DNA of 64,000 nt from Paracyclopina nana (taxonomy: Eukaryota; Arthropoda; Copepoda; Cyclopoida; Cyclopettidae). Shown piece after piece: positions 23,422 through 37,126 of this stretch. The notes under the pieces are model-generated. The model made no database searches, had not been told where the DNA came from, and worked only from the letters and a program-made list of their open reading frames with translations. Location: NCBI GenBank assembly GCA_019096065.1, contig JAGUCH010000001.1, forward strand, positions 8,122,001 through 8,186,000, written 5' to 3'. The position numbers and the translations under genes are program-made. Position 1 is the first letter of the stretch. Every line of letters begins with the position of its first letter.

Positions 23422-24590
23422 TTTTGTGTCGCCACAAGTTGACAATCTAATGAATATATACTCGTCGAAATTTGAAAAATGATGACAGTAGTGTTTCAAA
23501 TTCCCAAGACGAAGACGGTTTATCATGACAATAACTTGTCTGGCCGTTTGTTTTACTGCCATATCAAGGCAATAAAGCTTGAATCGTCATCACATAGACG
23601 CACTACTCACATCCCATCTAAGTTTTTTGTCAACCCTTGGCCACAAAATGGAGGTATCATAAAGCTTTGAAGCCTAGCTGCTGCCTGCCTTCTTGGGATG
23701 GATGCAATTGACAACTCCACAAAGCATTTTTTGTGGTTGTCTCCTCCGAAACCAGATTGGGGCTATTTTCCAACTCTCTTGGCACATCGGTGACAACATC
23801 ATCCCATTTAGGGGTTATTCCGGCCTGGCAAAAAATAAGAATGCGCGGAGTTGGTTGACCCTACGCTGTAAAAAGCTGAAGAATTCTGCTAATTGTAAAC
23901 ATGGCCAGCTCACATGTGTGTGCTCAGGCTTTTGATTGACAATGCTGTGCGCTTTACTGGCGCTCCACGTGTGTGTCATGAAACATTTTGCACCTGCCAT
24001 GAGCCTAAGAAACTCCGTATTTGCAACGCTTCATAATTTAGAAGAGGAGAGAGATGGCATGCGTGACACCATGAGTGACCCTATGATGAGATGAGATGTG
24101 TCCAAAAGAGTTGGCAATTTTAACCCACAACAACAGCCATTATTCTTTCCAGAAAATAATAATAAAGCTGACCTCGAGCTTGGCCTCATCTATGTGGTGT
24201 GTCGCTTTTTCCTCGATATCTCTGGCAGATCTCACGCAATGCTCCTCATCGTGATGGTCAGCTTCTTCTCGGGTCATTTCGGGGGTCAGCAAAAAACCCT
24301 TTTGAGGCCATTTCTTCTTGCAAAATGTTCCAGAAGTCAACCATTATCTGGCTTGCAATTCGGGTTAGCAGCTTCTATTATCTTCGTGGGACAAGTTTAT
24401 GTCGGTTTTACGGCCCTCCTTTTGTCTCGTGGAGGAGCCTTCTCAGCTGAACCAAACTGATGCGCTTTTTCTCAGGCCCCATTAGTCGCGCATCGATTGC
24501 CAATGAAATGACGACAGCCAAAGTAAAGGGGGTAATTAAATGCAAGCTGCACGCAGGATGATTTGCATCCGCTGAAAAAGCCCAATGTCG

Positions 24591-24670
24591 GCGCGGTTAG
24601 CTCAGTAATTAGGTCGATTGAACCTCACTCCGCTGGAAATGGAGGCTTTGTTTCGATCCGCTCATTTTTT
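24591..24670 (+). ncRNA. tRNA-like Pol III cassette (possible SINE head or tRNA pseudogene)
   Basis: A box A-like TAGCTCAGTAATTAGG (24598-24613) is followed 37 bases later by a box B-like GTTTCGATCC (24650-24659). A run of six T residues (24665-24670) can stop RNA polymerase III. The start GCGCGG could pair with the downstream CCGCTC with one mismatch, but the T arm and anticodon arm do not fold properly. It is therefore not a functional tRNA. It may be a tRNA-derived SINE head, a tRNA pseudogene, or chance. Confidence 0.3.
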
Positions 24671-27600
24671 GTTTACATTTAGGCTTAAAGACAGCGTGCT
24701 GCTACAATGCCGGATTCCATTCCATTCAAACATTTTGGCCCCATTTTGGGAGACTTTGTCAACAAAGGTGACGATGACACTCATTCAAAATTGTCTGGTA
24801 TGCAAGCAACAACAGCTGGTAAAGGGGTCTTTTTTCACCTTGACAATGGTTCAGATGACGAGCTTCATTCCTTGGCTGTCTCCATCTCAAGATGATGATG
24901 GTGAGTTACTTCAGAAAATTCAATTACAAAGCTTCGTTGCGTGACTTGTGGTTGTGTTCATGGGACTTTGGTCAGCAGCAGCAGCACAACCAGCAGCTGC
25001 TTAAAAGTCTCTTGTGGCCATGTTGAACATGTAGGTAGAGGGCACATAACTTTTTCTGAGATGTCAAGAATCTCCTCTCTATCAAGAAGTGCACTTGCAG
25101 ATCAAAATATAACCATGACATCCTGTAATTGGCAGGTCCATTTTCACAACTTCTTTTATTCTGATCCCCCAATGCCTCGTGGGAGGTCTGGCCTTTCAAA
25201 TGATATGATCCATCACGCTCAAAATTTGCAAACTGGGGGAACTGCTCGACAGACTAGCACTGTGCTGCGAGGAGGAGGTTTTTCATTTTTTATCCAATGT
25301 CCTCCTTTAGATACGACTTGAATTGGCTTTTTGTGCTTATGACCCAAAAAATCCAGATGGCCATGTGATCAGATTGTCATATGGCTTTATAAAAAAATCA
25401 CATTGTTAACCCTCCTCCCCCTATCATTCATGTGTGACCATTGGAGCTTGAAACGATACGGATGTCATACATTTTAAAGTTTCAACCAGAGCTTAGACAT
25501 GGCTGTCTACACAATGGGATGTCCCTTGGAGCTCATGTCAGTTTTCATATCGGGAAGAGGCGAGGGGGAAATTGAAATGAAAAAATGCACACAACACCAT
25601 GTCTCAATTAAAACCATGGCATCTGCGATCCTCATTGGAGCACAACAAGGGGGAACGAACTCACGCGTATTGTTGATCATCATTTAAAAACTGGCTCAAT
25701 TCCGTTGGGGAATTATGAATCTATGCTCTGCAGAATAGACTCGGTTGCTGCTCTCTCCATGAGGGTCGATTTCCCGATGCCGAACTAGTCAAGTGAGCAA
25801 CTATAAAGCTAATAGTTGTTCTGGTAATATATTAACTTTTACTGAGTTCATAGAATAAGCAGAAGCTCATATCTAATGCAGAACATGAGCTTCTCAATTG
25901 CATGACATGTCAGTTATAGCATTGTGCCTGTAATGGATAATCTAATTAGTATTTTATCTCAATTCTGACTGCGAAAAATCATCTCCATTCACCCTAATTT
26001 TTCTCTCCACTTTAGCCTAGCTTTCAGCTGTAACCTTTAGAAAACTGAACAACATTTTTGACATCATATTTCAAGAAGAGACACTTTGGACTCAACCTGC
26101 CATTTTTGTCTTCATTAATTTTGGATATCGACTCGGCCGAGTTGCAGCAGCAGCTTTCTGTCTTGATTGAAATTTATGCCATTCCGAGCTGGGAATTCGT
26201 CTTCTTTTCCCTCAGAGAAAGGACAGATATGCTGAGCACGAACTGCGGCAGTAGCCAAAAGCTCTCATCAATAAGTCATGAAGTCGAACTTCTACTTCTT
26301 TCAATTTCAAAGAGTTTGCAACTCCAAAAGCGAACAACAAGAGAGAACAACAGCAACGACGAGACGACAAACGTGGGACTTTTATGCGAGGCGCAAAAAA
26401 GAGTGTGTGAATTTGACGAAGATGACAAGATTGATGACATTTTACATTGTATCACTGTGCACAAAGGTGCGCAGCATAGACAAATTACCATGTGCCACAC
26501 CACCAAAACTAGTGCCGATTTCCCCACTGTGCACCAATCGTGTGTGCTCGACGAAAGGGCAGCAAAAAATTTGGTAACTTAACTTGGCTTATGGAAAACT
26601 GTCATGGCAAAATTGCTAGTATCAAACTCGCTAGAAGTCAGCCAGGAAATTATCGAGAGATCTCGGAAGCGTGAGACTTTTGTTCTCGGCCCGACTTGAT
26701 GACATAATTTGGGGATTGGAAACCAAAAGCAAAAAATGGCTCTATTATTGGCCTCCATTTTTCAGCTGCTGGCGCAGGATGACATCAACAAAAATTCTGG
26801 CAACTTTTTCCCTTCCCTGAATATTATTATTGGACTATAATTCAATTACGATAGAGACAATATTGAGCCGGGTAAAAGGGTTGGGTACAGGGGATTCCGG
26901 CAAAAAGTTTGACTGCCGCTGAGCAACTTCTGCGCCAGCCCTTTACTTTATGACTGACGAGCTCGAGCTTGCTGCCCCCTAAGTTGAGAATATGGTGACG
27001 GTGAAACAGTTCCTAGATTGGCAAAGTTTCGGGCTGCAGCAAGCTGGATAATCCTGCCTTCCTATTTTATACCGTGAAATCGGTCTAAAGAGCTGGAAAA
27101 TGTTTATACTAGCTGAGCTGCAAATCTTAGCATTACATTTCTCTGATTGGGCAGAGAAAAAAAAAGGGCCACCAAATTTGAAGCTGAAAAGGTGATTTTA
27201 AAATGCCAGTTGTCTTGGTCGGTTTCACAGTACATAAAAGGAGGCGAAAAGTAGCAGTAGCTGCAAGACTTTTCCTCGGTTCCCTTGAGACGCTTTTGCT
27301 GCCTAAATAAGCAAGAGCAGCCATTGTGTCACACATCAAATGAAAACTTGCATTATTCATCCGTATCAGCTTTCCTCGTGATAGCATCGCAAACCACACT
27401 GGCCATTCATACATAAAGGCAAAATGCATTATGACAGCAGCAGCAGCAGAGGAGATCGAAGAAGAAGCATCATTACCAGATCAGCAATGTGAAAAATGGA
27501 CGCCAACTTTGATGTTGTCCACTTTTTTTATTCACCAGTCAATTTGATAAAGCTTCGCTTTCACTTTGCTCTCCAGGGAATCCCAGACTAGAAAGGGTTG

Positions 27601-28250
27601 CATCGGACTACAAGATGGGTTCCTTTTTTTGCTACTTCCACAATATGGGCACCAATTTGTAGTCCAGGAAAATGGACTGATTTCGTATTCAATTGACACA
27701 CGGTGGCTGGCCATTCCACGGTGGGACATGCAATTGAGTGAAAACGCATCGGATGTCTCGTAGCCTTTTCGGGATGCATAGTTAAAAACGCTTATGAATA
27801 GTAACGCTGTCATTGGAAACTTTGGCCATTTTCTCCCACACTGTGCGCGCGAGCACGCGAGAAAAAAGGTAGTAGCTTTGAATACAGTATATCCGTCTCG
27901 GACATCACAAGATTGCTTTTTCCAATCTCTCAGATGGAAAAAACTAGATCGAAATATGTCAATGAGACCCACTTCCTATGCCAGGGTGCTATAAAAAGGG
28001 TCTGTTGCGGTGTAAGATCTGCATAATATTCGAATTTCCCAGACACATCCTCCACCAAATGAGGCGAAAAATTACGACATTTGCTGTATTTGCATGTAAG
28101 CGCCACAATTGCAGTACAAGTGAGCTGACACTTTCGTCTTGGCGGGAAAGAAAAGCCGTAAAATGTATCCAGGAAAGTCTGGTTAAAGGTACCTTTCTGG
28201 TTTCTGAGCTACCAAAAATGTGGAGGTAGAAAGTTACGAAAAAAGCAGAG

Positions 28251-28262
28251 TGTGTGTGTGTG
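28251..28262. repeat. (TG)6 microsatellite
   Basis: Six perfect TG units. Confidence 0.85.
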
Positions 28263-28379
28263 TAATGCTGTAGAAATGCAGCTATCGGAGATGCCGTTGC
28301 TCGCGTCCATATGTAGGAATACTACAGCTTTTTGACGTATTTCGATGATGTATTTGTTTATGTAGCCGCATCCATTAGT

Positions 28380-28629
28380 GTCGCAAAGTCGCGTGTTGCT
28401 TGCACATCATCATCACGAGGCTGGCGATGTCGAGCAGCACTTCTTGGTCCCCATTCTCGTCGAATACATTACTGGCTGCATCCGGGCTATGGACACACAT
28501 ACGGTTTATAAGAGCTTTCCGGAAGTCACCGTGTGCACCCGCGTCTCGCTCCTCTCTTTCCCCAAGTACTCGAATGGACATACTCACAAAAACTATCATC
28601 AATTGTTGACCAGAGATGTGACGACAAAG
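28380..28629 (+). CDS. Candidate exon-like stretch, unknown protein
   Basis: One plus frame across this interval has coding-like codon choice and predicts a peptide with the segments EQHFLVPILVEYITGCIRAM and YKSFPEVTVCTRVSLLSF. It ends at a TAG at 28630-28632. Upstream the frame reaches a stop close to 28365, and there is an acceptor-like TTAG just before 28380. The same interval is open in the other forward frames and on the minus strand, which weakens the case. No domain is recognised. Confidence 0.2.
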
Positions 28630-28705
28630 TAGCTCGAATTTACATGACAAAGCCAACTATGCCATCTTTGCAAGATAAATCGGCAAAAGTTGATAATTTA
28701 CAGTC

Positions 28706-28719
28706 AGAGAGAGAGAGAG
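28706..28719. repeat. (AG)7 microsatellite
   Basis: Seven perfect AG units. Confidence 0.9.
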
Positions 28720-31700
28720 CACCTATTGACAACAACTCCAGTGGAACTAATTGCAAAAAAGCAGAGTAGCCCACATATTAATTTCTACAAACAACCGCTG
28801 CATTGTAGGGTGAACTTGGCTCAACTCAAACGATAGATAGGAATTTCCATGATAATTTTTCGGGAGCTGCCGGCTGGGTTACAATTAACGGGCCAGAAAT
28901 GGTGGCTTTCTCGTCGTTTCCGAGGCCAATAAAAAGTGATTTCCTCGAGGCCAAAGTTGATTTTGTGATGATCATTTTGAGCATCACCACAAGCGTCGTC
29001 AATATCAAAAGCCGTCTTTTGAAAGCTAGCTGCTTTCTCTTTTGCGGTGCAAGGGATCTATCTAAAGAAGACATCATCTCATGAATAATTCTGGCCTTTT
29101 AAACATGCTACTGCCACTAAAATATTACACAGAACATAACTATCACAACTTTGGGTTTTCGAGCCACGAAGGGTGACAGGCCATCGTTTAGCACAACAAT
29201 ATAATTAGCCTGTCAAACGTAGGATTTGACAATTGTTCACGTGAATTGCTCCGATGTGATTAGAGAACTGTCAAAGAAACTTTGCTGCCATTTTTTTCAT
29301 GAATATGCTATGTGGCCTCAAGACAAAAGCCTGTCCACAGATTGATGACCAACAAGGGGGAAAGTAAAACTTTTTGAATACGATTTCGTATTGCTGCTTG
29401 CCTTATTTTGTTGGTCCTCCAATAACGTACTTACGAACTAGGATCATTTAAAAAAAAGAAGAGATGACAGTCTAGTTGACATTTCAAAAACTCTCCATAG
29501 GGTGTGAACATTGAAGAGAGCAATTCTAAGCCGCCGCACTGTTCTTTTATGAAGGGAGCATAAATGTCAATGATCCAGGAAAGTCATAAGTGAAAGCTGC
29601 AATGCAATCTACTGTGATGTTGATCTATCACCTTTAAAGCCCGACTGCTGTCATTACTTAAAGTTCTTGTAACATGGCCTAATTTCATGTTTATTTGCGA
29701 TTTGTCCAGGAGCTTCCGGGACAAGTTACAGCAGCCATGACAAAAATGTTTACAGGAAATTCAGCGCTGCTGCTAAGCAATTTTAAAACTTTCCAATCTA
29801 CTGCAATAAGTTGACAAGCCACTGCATGATTTTTTAGCCACTAAGCCCCACTGGCTACAATTGGCATGCTTCGATTGAAATTGCAAATGAAACACTTTCT
29901 TGATGTTTGAGAAAGATTATAGTGGCCAGGTTGAAATACCATGACTTTTTATTCTGTAGCCATAACAAACTTTTACTAATGAGGAGTTTCATTTTTTGAG
30001 GGGGAAAGCAGTTTCAGGTGGCTTTTTCATTTGTCAATGTCTGTTAGAATAAATAGGGAATTCTCGGCTACTCCATTTATTAAGTGCATTCACATGATAC
30101 TTGAGAGGGGAAACTAGATCAAATTTAATTGAGAAAGCTGGGAAAATGTCGCGGAGCCGTTGCCGAAGCTGGTTACGGATCAAAAAATAGTCGGGTGCCG
30201 TCGAGATTTTTCGCAGCTCACCTCTCCTAGTTGAGAGGTAGAAATTAGTGTCAAGTTTTCAGCAGGATTGAATGAAATGTTTACCCTCCCACATTTGTGA
30301 TGATAGCAGTAGTCGGGTTCCCATACAGCATTCATTGCGAATTGGAAGTGACATTTCAACAACCACCTTGCCAGACAATCACGCAAAGAGATCTCTTATT
30401 GCTGCATTGTTTCAAGAACTGTCACTCTTCATAGCTCGATGGCAAGCTTGCCAGGTGAAATAAAATCCGATTCCAATCGGTCTTTACTGATATCCGAAAT
30501 TGATAAAAGGCTCAAAGTAAAAACCAACTCCAACAGCCTGTGGTCGCATTGTTTCAAAAACTGTCATGGCATGCACACAAAATTGAGCATGATACAGAAA
30601 ACCTAACCACCTTTGAAGTGATGTTGTTGTCAACCGCAGATTTTCACAAAATTACAGGCTCTATGAGCCGATTTGCGCCCCAGGGAGTTGACCTTAATTG
30701 AACGTCCCCTCCGAGCATCTGCATCCGCACAGAGCATTCAGTCATTTAATAATTCTCTGTAGCTCAATGATCATTTTTCGGCCTGTCATGCCACGCACTT
30801 TTGTCAACCAGTGGTGGCCAGTCATTTTATGCCAATTTGACACAGTCTTCCAAAGAGAAGACCAACAAAGAAGTCTAGCACGAGACACTTCATTTCATTT
30901 TGTCATCTTCTTTAATTGGCATTTCTGCTTGTGTATTATTCGCCATATACCTACGCACTATAGCAAAGAGACACTCACATAACTATTATCTTCCTCTTCA
31001 GCTGCAGTAGCCGGATTGTTGTAGCCTGAGCAGCTATCTTGATCTGGATAGAGCGAAACTCTTTATGCCACATAGTGGATACTAGTGTGTATGGCTTTTC
31101 TTCTTCTTCTTCGTTCGTCGTGAGATGACTATGGATCTTTTGACGACGTCATCAGCTCCTCCACGATTCTTGTTCTATTGTGGATCAAAAGAGCTTGTCG
31201 TCTCGATATATGAATGTGATGTGTCTGTATATGGTATATTGATTGTACTGCTGTTTTCTCACACCAGCACTAGCTGCTGCTGCCGCTGTCATGGCACCCA
31301 CTTCAAGTGGAAGTCAATTCGAAATGACTATATCTTTTTTCCAAAGTCCTATTTTGCAATCAGCAAAAGGAGCATGACGATATGGAGCAAACGATTCCCA
31401 TGGCACTTTTTGCGTCGCGCGCGCGGGTAAAAAATGGATATTGATTTCACTGCTGCTTAATGGTTTATGACACACATAGCAGGAAACCCCAGACTATTTT
31501 TTGCCCCTCACTTGAAGAAATCACGACCATCACAATATATTTCCTGTCGCAAAAGACGAATAATGCCTTGTGGAACTCGGTTGTCATCGAGCCACCCGTT
31601 CAGGAGCGCGCAGTATATGAATTTTCTCTTTCTAATGTCACAAAGGGTCATGCAAAAAAGCCCCTAAAATAATCGGCTCTGCTGCAAATCCAGACATCTA

Positions 31701-32732
31701 TTCCTGGGCCTCCTCCATGATCCATCATTGGCGGTTTTGCAGGAAATAATAACGTTGTGGAAGAACAATTGCTAATGCAAAGCAGAAAGAAGGGGATTCA
31801 AGAAGGTCGGTGTATGGGTTTTCATGGCTTATTAAACGCTGCAGGAGGCCATCTGTGACACACAATGGGAGTCATTGCTGGTCAAACTGTGAGGTGTTTT
31901 CTTCGCTTCCAGCTTCCTTGGGTCAAGCCTCATCGCGCCCAGCATGAAAAAAGGGACCAAATTATTTCCATCTTTTTGGAAGCTGCTGCAGCGCTGCTGG
32001 ACAACGACGATCTGAAGTGACCGTTAAGTGGTGCTGTATCCTGACTCCTGCCTTTCCCAAAGACAGATGACCATAAAGTCCATCCATTTTCCTCCCTTTT
32101 CAGGCAACCATCAGCCACCAAGTTTTTGCAACGTCTGCCTGCCTGGCGGCGAAGTTTCGCTGAAGTTGCAGTGAGCCAGTTGAGAGTAGTGCTGGTGACA
32201 AACTTGTGACGCCTGCCTCAAAATCAACTATGATGATCCGACTCATTTCCCGGATATCATCTTTCCCCACGTCATTTTGCAGGGCTAAAAGTGTAGTGGG
32301 GGGATTTCTGTTTTTCAACTCGCCGTCCTCGTCGTCACCGGCTTGAAAATGAAGCCAAAGTGTATGTATTTTCTTCGTCGTCTCTCGTGTGGCCTTAATT
32401 CCCTAAGGGCAAGTGTCGCACAACTTCACTTTTACGACCCAGTTTTGTCGCGTAAATGTCAAATGGCGGCGGTGGAAAATTATTGAAATTTGCAGCTGCA
32501 GGCTGCTGACAACTTTAGGAATTCCCCAGAAAAAGGCAGGAGCATTTTTTCCCCGCGAAGAGTATTAGCTGCTGAAACGGTTGAGATGCTTCAATTAGTA
32601 ACTGTTCTCGAATTGCTTTGATAGCTGCTGTTGTTGGGCCATATGATAGATCAAAGGCGTTGATGACAAGACAGTCTGTCTCATTAAGTGTTTTCCCTGT
32701 GTTTATGTACAATCTTCACCCTCGCCATTAAC

Positions 32733-32746
32733 GAGAGAGAGAGAGA
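32733..32746. repeat. (GA)7 microsatellite
   Basis: Seven perfect GA units. Confidence 0.9.
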
Positions 32747-34472
32747 TGGAAAGCAGGCATGTACTAGTACTATATGTGTGAGGAAGGGTGCCAATTGTCA
32801 TCCTCATCATAACCCCTAACACCATGTGGCACCATTTGCTCCCAATAACGGCCCAATCTTGAGTAGTGTCATAAAATAATGTGCCATTTGCATTCTCTTC
32901 GCGTGCAGCATCACACACACACACACCAGCTAATTCAAAAGGAGGGAAATAATGCTCTAGATCCATTTCTGCTGATGTATTGCAACAACTACTGCAATAT
33001 ATGTATCGCCAGACACTTTTTCCGTAATAGCCGCTCTCCGCCGAAATATCTCATGAAAAAGATGATCATGCAGATGACCAGTTATGGCCAAGGTGCTGTC
33101 ATGCGACTTTTTTATGGGAGTGATTTTAGACATGAGAAGTTTGCGTCGTAAACGGTGACTATGGACATTATTCAGTCCGCAGGCGGTGAATGTTGTACAC
33201 GTCTTCCTCTGCAGTCGAGAAAACGGGGCCTACACGCAAAAAGTCACTTGGCATGATTCGGGACGACGCGAACGAGAAAAGGTCACGCCCCCAAATCTGC
33301 ATAACGATAAATACGTAATTACAGGGGGTGACGAAAACGCGACGTCGAACATTGCCACTACCATCTAGCTGTTGATCCACAGTTGTGGTGAATGCTAATG
33401 ATGGTGTGAATCTTGTGGCTTTGCGACGAACCTGTCTACAGCCTCTGCTGCTGTTGCTGGAAACGACACATTCTTGCATGAAAAATTCACAAACATTGCC
33501 GTAAAGCTAGGGTTGGTATCGTTTTTCAGTTTGCCTATCATCACTCAGAAGTTTAATTGGGATCCGTCACAATATGAAGGATTACTTTCGACTGAAAAAA
33601 CAGAAAGTTTTGCACGAGCGTTGTAATGACTGGTTCGTAAAGGGTGACAATGCGGGAGCCTAGATTTACTTAACTCTGCTGTCAAACAATTCCCAGGGTT
33701 TTTTCTAGGCCCTCCGCCATGAGCTGCGGTTTGGCAATTAGCGAAGTAAGACAAATAAGCAAAAAGCTGAGGCACCAACCCTAGTTTTTCACATTATGAT
33801 TATTATTGTGTTCGCGTTGCCAGTGCGCGAATCACTATTAAGAAAGGCTCAAAAGTCATTGCGGTTATTGTCTTGACTGCAGTAATTCGATTTGACGACT
33901 TCCTCTCAAATGGATGTTAGCGATTCTTATGGATCATTGTTTCACTTGGATGACAATGGTGAATAGAATCAAATTACTGGCCATTTCTTCCACTCCCACA
34001 CTAGCTGTAGGCATGACGACAAAAGGATGATGATCATTATTGATGCTGCTGCTGCTACTGCAATGAAATCTGAATTATATGCGGCCATAAAGACACTTCG
34101 CTTTTTACGACATCGCCAATTTTCTCCCACATAGCGGCAGTCTTTTTCCGAGTCCGACAAACCAGAAAGGTGATAAACTGACAAACAACTCGTACACATA
34201 ATTCATGAAAAAGTAAACCACGGTTCTTCCAAGCTACTAGCCGCCCATAAAACGCATGTCTACACAATAAACGCGCGAGTGCAGATTTTTTCCGAATTGG
34301 ACAACTCGAGCTATATCTGACAATTCCTTTTTTTGTGTGCGAGTGTGTGGATGGACCAAGCAAAACGCTTTGGCATTTCTGCTGCAGTGTCGCGTGAGAG
34401 GTCTGCATTAGGATCCTTTGTGCGGCCAAAACAACGTTGGGACGTAGGAAAAAATTGGACACAAAAAGAAAG

Positions 34473-34488
34473 GAGAGAGAGAGAGAGA
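34473..34488. repeat. (GA)8 microsatellite
   Basis: Eight perfect GA units. Confidence 0.9.
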
Positions 34489-36587
34489 AATGCTGATGAG
34501 ATCAACATAATAAAATAGAAAATGGCAACATGTGTAGCAGCTATGGTGATCTTGTTATGCCGCACGGAATTCAATCTTCCTTAGGGGGACTTTGGTACCT
34601 TTTTTTACATGAAAGGAACCAAAAATGGATTTCTCCTGGGAAAAGCCACTTTATGGTTTGAAAATGAAGTTGCCCCTCCGGTCAATTTTGTCACTCAAAA
34701 CTGGACATTTGCCATATGGAGCCAATAATAAAATCAACTAGCTGGCTGCTGTGTGAGGGAAAGTTTGAAAATAATAATCAAGAGGAGTAGTAGTCACACC
34801 ACTACTGCTACATCAATAATGCTCAAAGCTTCCCTATTTGGTCATCCAACATTTGGAATGGAGAGAAACCTGCCAGAAATAAATATTGGGACGATTTATT
34901 GCCATCGATGATTTAGGGACACGATTCTTCCCCTTATTTGGGACTCCTCGAATGGAGTGGGTGGTGGGGAAACTACTACTGCTGCTATTTAGGAAATCAG
35001 TCAAGTGAGCCATTTTTGCACGAGAACTCTTTGCATGCGTTCAAGAAAACTGCCTTACAGCTGTCAGCACGGGATCATCTTGGCAACTTTGACGCGACAA
35101 TTAGACTCAAATAGGCATGACGAATTATTATGCATTGATTTTAACCTATGGCATGCGCGTCTAGAAACGCCCCTTGATTAGACGCTCGCGCTACTAAACA
35201 ATAGCGCGTAATTAGATTGAAGCAGTTTCAGGCTTGTTCATCCGCGCGTTTTTTGCCATCGATATATTCATGAATTCTCCAGATTTTCTTCTGCTCTGCT
35301 GATTATCTTCTTGCAATTTGTCACGCGATCCTAAGTTGTCGTCGATAAAATCCGAGCCTTTTCACGGACTGAAGAACGAGGAAATTAATTAATTGCCGAT
35401 ATTTGATATTGGACGGACTGCTGACAGCGAGTTTTAAGTCAAAAGTTTCCAGTCAGTATTATGTGTACCTACTTGCAATTCATTGACCCCACCCTATTAC
35501 GGCTCACCAAGGTGCCACTGAAGCTTAACGATGACTTTTTGCACAGTGCAGTCGACTTGAGCACCCATGAGTCGAGGCGAACATAATATGAGTGCAAAAA
35601 TTTCCCATATAATGCAATTGGCGACCAAAATTTGAAAAATTGAAAGTCTCGTTTTTTTGCAAGCTTCAAATTAATGGTCTCTAAAAAATTGAAAATTGTT
35701 TTCTGTAGTATAAAGATTCAGTTCTTTTTGGAGAAACCCTGTAGGGTGAGCGCACTGTATCTCACGACTCACATATGCAAAGGCTACTTCATCGAGGTCC
35801 CCGCTGTGCCAACCAAACCTTTTGCTGATGTTGGTTGGCCGTGTCACTCATGGTTCCAGAGGCCATTATCTTAAACGAGAGCCAACCATGTGGCTCCTCA
35901 GCATCATCTCATAAACAAATTTCCATTTGAAACCACTGCGCAGCGCACCACCTCGTGACACAACCTGGGTGGAATTGAGCTTCGCTGTGTTTTGACGCCC
36001 ATTTCTCCTGGCAGAGATTCAGCACCAAAAGCAGAGAAAAATGCTGCTGCTGCAGTCATAATGAGGGGCTTAAAGATGTGCAGGTCCCATATATGTATAC
36101 ATTCGTAACTACAGTGGATGCAGCGTGCTCAAAAAATCCCGTACTAACACTCGAAAATGATGATGCAGTTATCGTTCCCCTCTTTGAGCGAAACAGGGAG
36201 AAGAAGAAGCTGGCGAAAAATCTGGAGGCCATTTCCAAATGTGCTCGACTCGTGATTAACTCTGCCCAGGCTCTTAACGCAATTTGCGATGCACCATACC
36301 GACGTAAACCGACGTGTCAGGAGCAAATATTTCTTGCCAGAGAAGAAGAGCAGCTTCGTGGGATGCAATAAAAATTAACCCAAGCGAAATTCCACACTTA
36401 TCAGGGGGCGAGTAATGAGCACCAATGGTATGGCCCCTTTTTTACGGATGTCTTGATGCAACAATGCACCCCTCAACTTGAGCTGCTACGGCCTGACACA
36501 TTTAAATACCACAACTAATTAGAGCACAAAACTAGTGTGCTCAACGCAGAGGCTTAGCAGTTTATCTAGGTCAATACTCTTTGCATT

Positions 36588-36592
36588 CATGT
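36588..36592. repeat. Target-site duplication, left copy
   Basis: CATGT, identical to 44087-44091. Confidence 0.9.
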
Positions 36593-36889
36593 TGGTTGGT
36601 CCCGACCTCGTGGGTGACACTTAAGGCACTACTACTCGAGCTACGTCGGTTGGATCCCTGGTCTTGTACCAGGAAACCGTGAGCACTACTACGCCGAGAT
36701 TTACCAGATCGAGGCGAACGTATCCACTTTGATACGAGATGTGTACTGAGTGTAATTCAGTGCAAGCTTAAGCAATACAGAAAGAATGAATGAGTGCACG
36801 CGCGCGCTGGGGTAACAAGGGAGTATCTACTATAGCTATAATACACGTGAGAGTCAATATAGGGAAGTATGCTTCAACATGATACAACA
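36593..36889 (-). repeat. 3' LTR (297 bp)
   Basis: Matches 43790-44086 with no difference that I could see. On the coding (minus) strand it begins TGTTGTATC and ends ACCAACCA. It would carry the polyadenylation region for the element. Confidence 0.95.
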
Positions 36890-36898
36890 CCTCCCCCA
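36890..36898 (-). other. Polypurine tract
   Basis: On the minus strand TTGGGGGAG lies directly before the 3' LTR. This is the expected place of the plus-strand DNA primer in reverse transcription. Confidence 0.8.
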
Positions 36899-37126
36899 AG
36901 TGGGTACGGATACCCCTGGGTAGCTGTAATCACTAACATATTAGCCTATCAATTGACCTCGAACTACTCTAATTTTGGGGCCTAGGATTTATGATATACC
37001 TAGCAAGCGAGAATTTCGATGAGAGCATAAAAAACCTAATGAAATAGAAAAATAGGAAAAATGCATAGCGTATCAAAATTCAGTTCCATCATCCGATCCA
37101 GTGTCTTCATTTCTCTATGTTGCTCT
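36899..37126 (-). other. 3' untranslated region of the retrotransposon
   Basis: This is the stretch between the last ORF and the polypurine tract. No open frame or obvious structure was seen in it. Confidence 0.6.

Larger units (their letters stand above)
22408..28379. other. No supported gene; non-coding sequence
   Basis: No exon could be supported. Apart from the tRNA-promoter-like cassette near 24600 and a CTG/TTG microsatellite, there is a TATA-like TATAAAAAGGG at 27990-28000 with no clear gene behind it. The long frame at 26058-26582 begins at TTG, overlaps frames on both strands and has no recognisable domain. Confidence 0.5.
28633..36587. other. No supported gene; non-coding sequence
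   Basis: Only short unsupported frames and GA microsatellites are visible. A small plus frame at 36078-36368 has a charged, protein-like composition but starts at GTG and has no splice context. The stretch ends at the target site of the LTR retrotransposon. Confidence 0.55.

Noticed and set aside
26058-26582. 174-codon open frame on the plus strand
   Set aside because: It begins at TTG, not ATG, has no recognised domain and overlaps open frames on both strands. Frames of this length are expected a few times by chance in 64 kb.
27532-27972. 146-codon open frame on the minus strand
   Set aside because: No domain, no splice context and biased composition from a T/A-rich region; treated as chance.
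36078-36368. Small plus-strand frame with charged, helix-like peptide
   Set aside because: Starts at GTG, no splice sites in suitable places and too short to judge, so not annotated as a gene.
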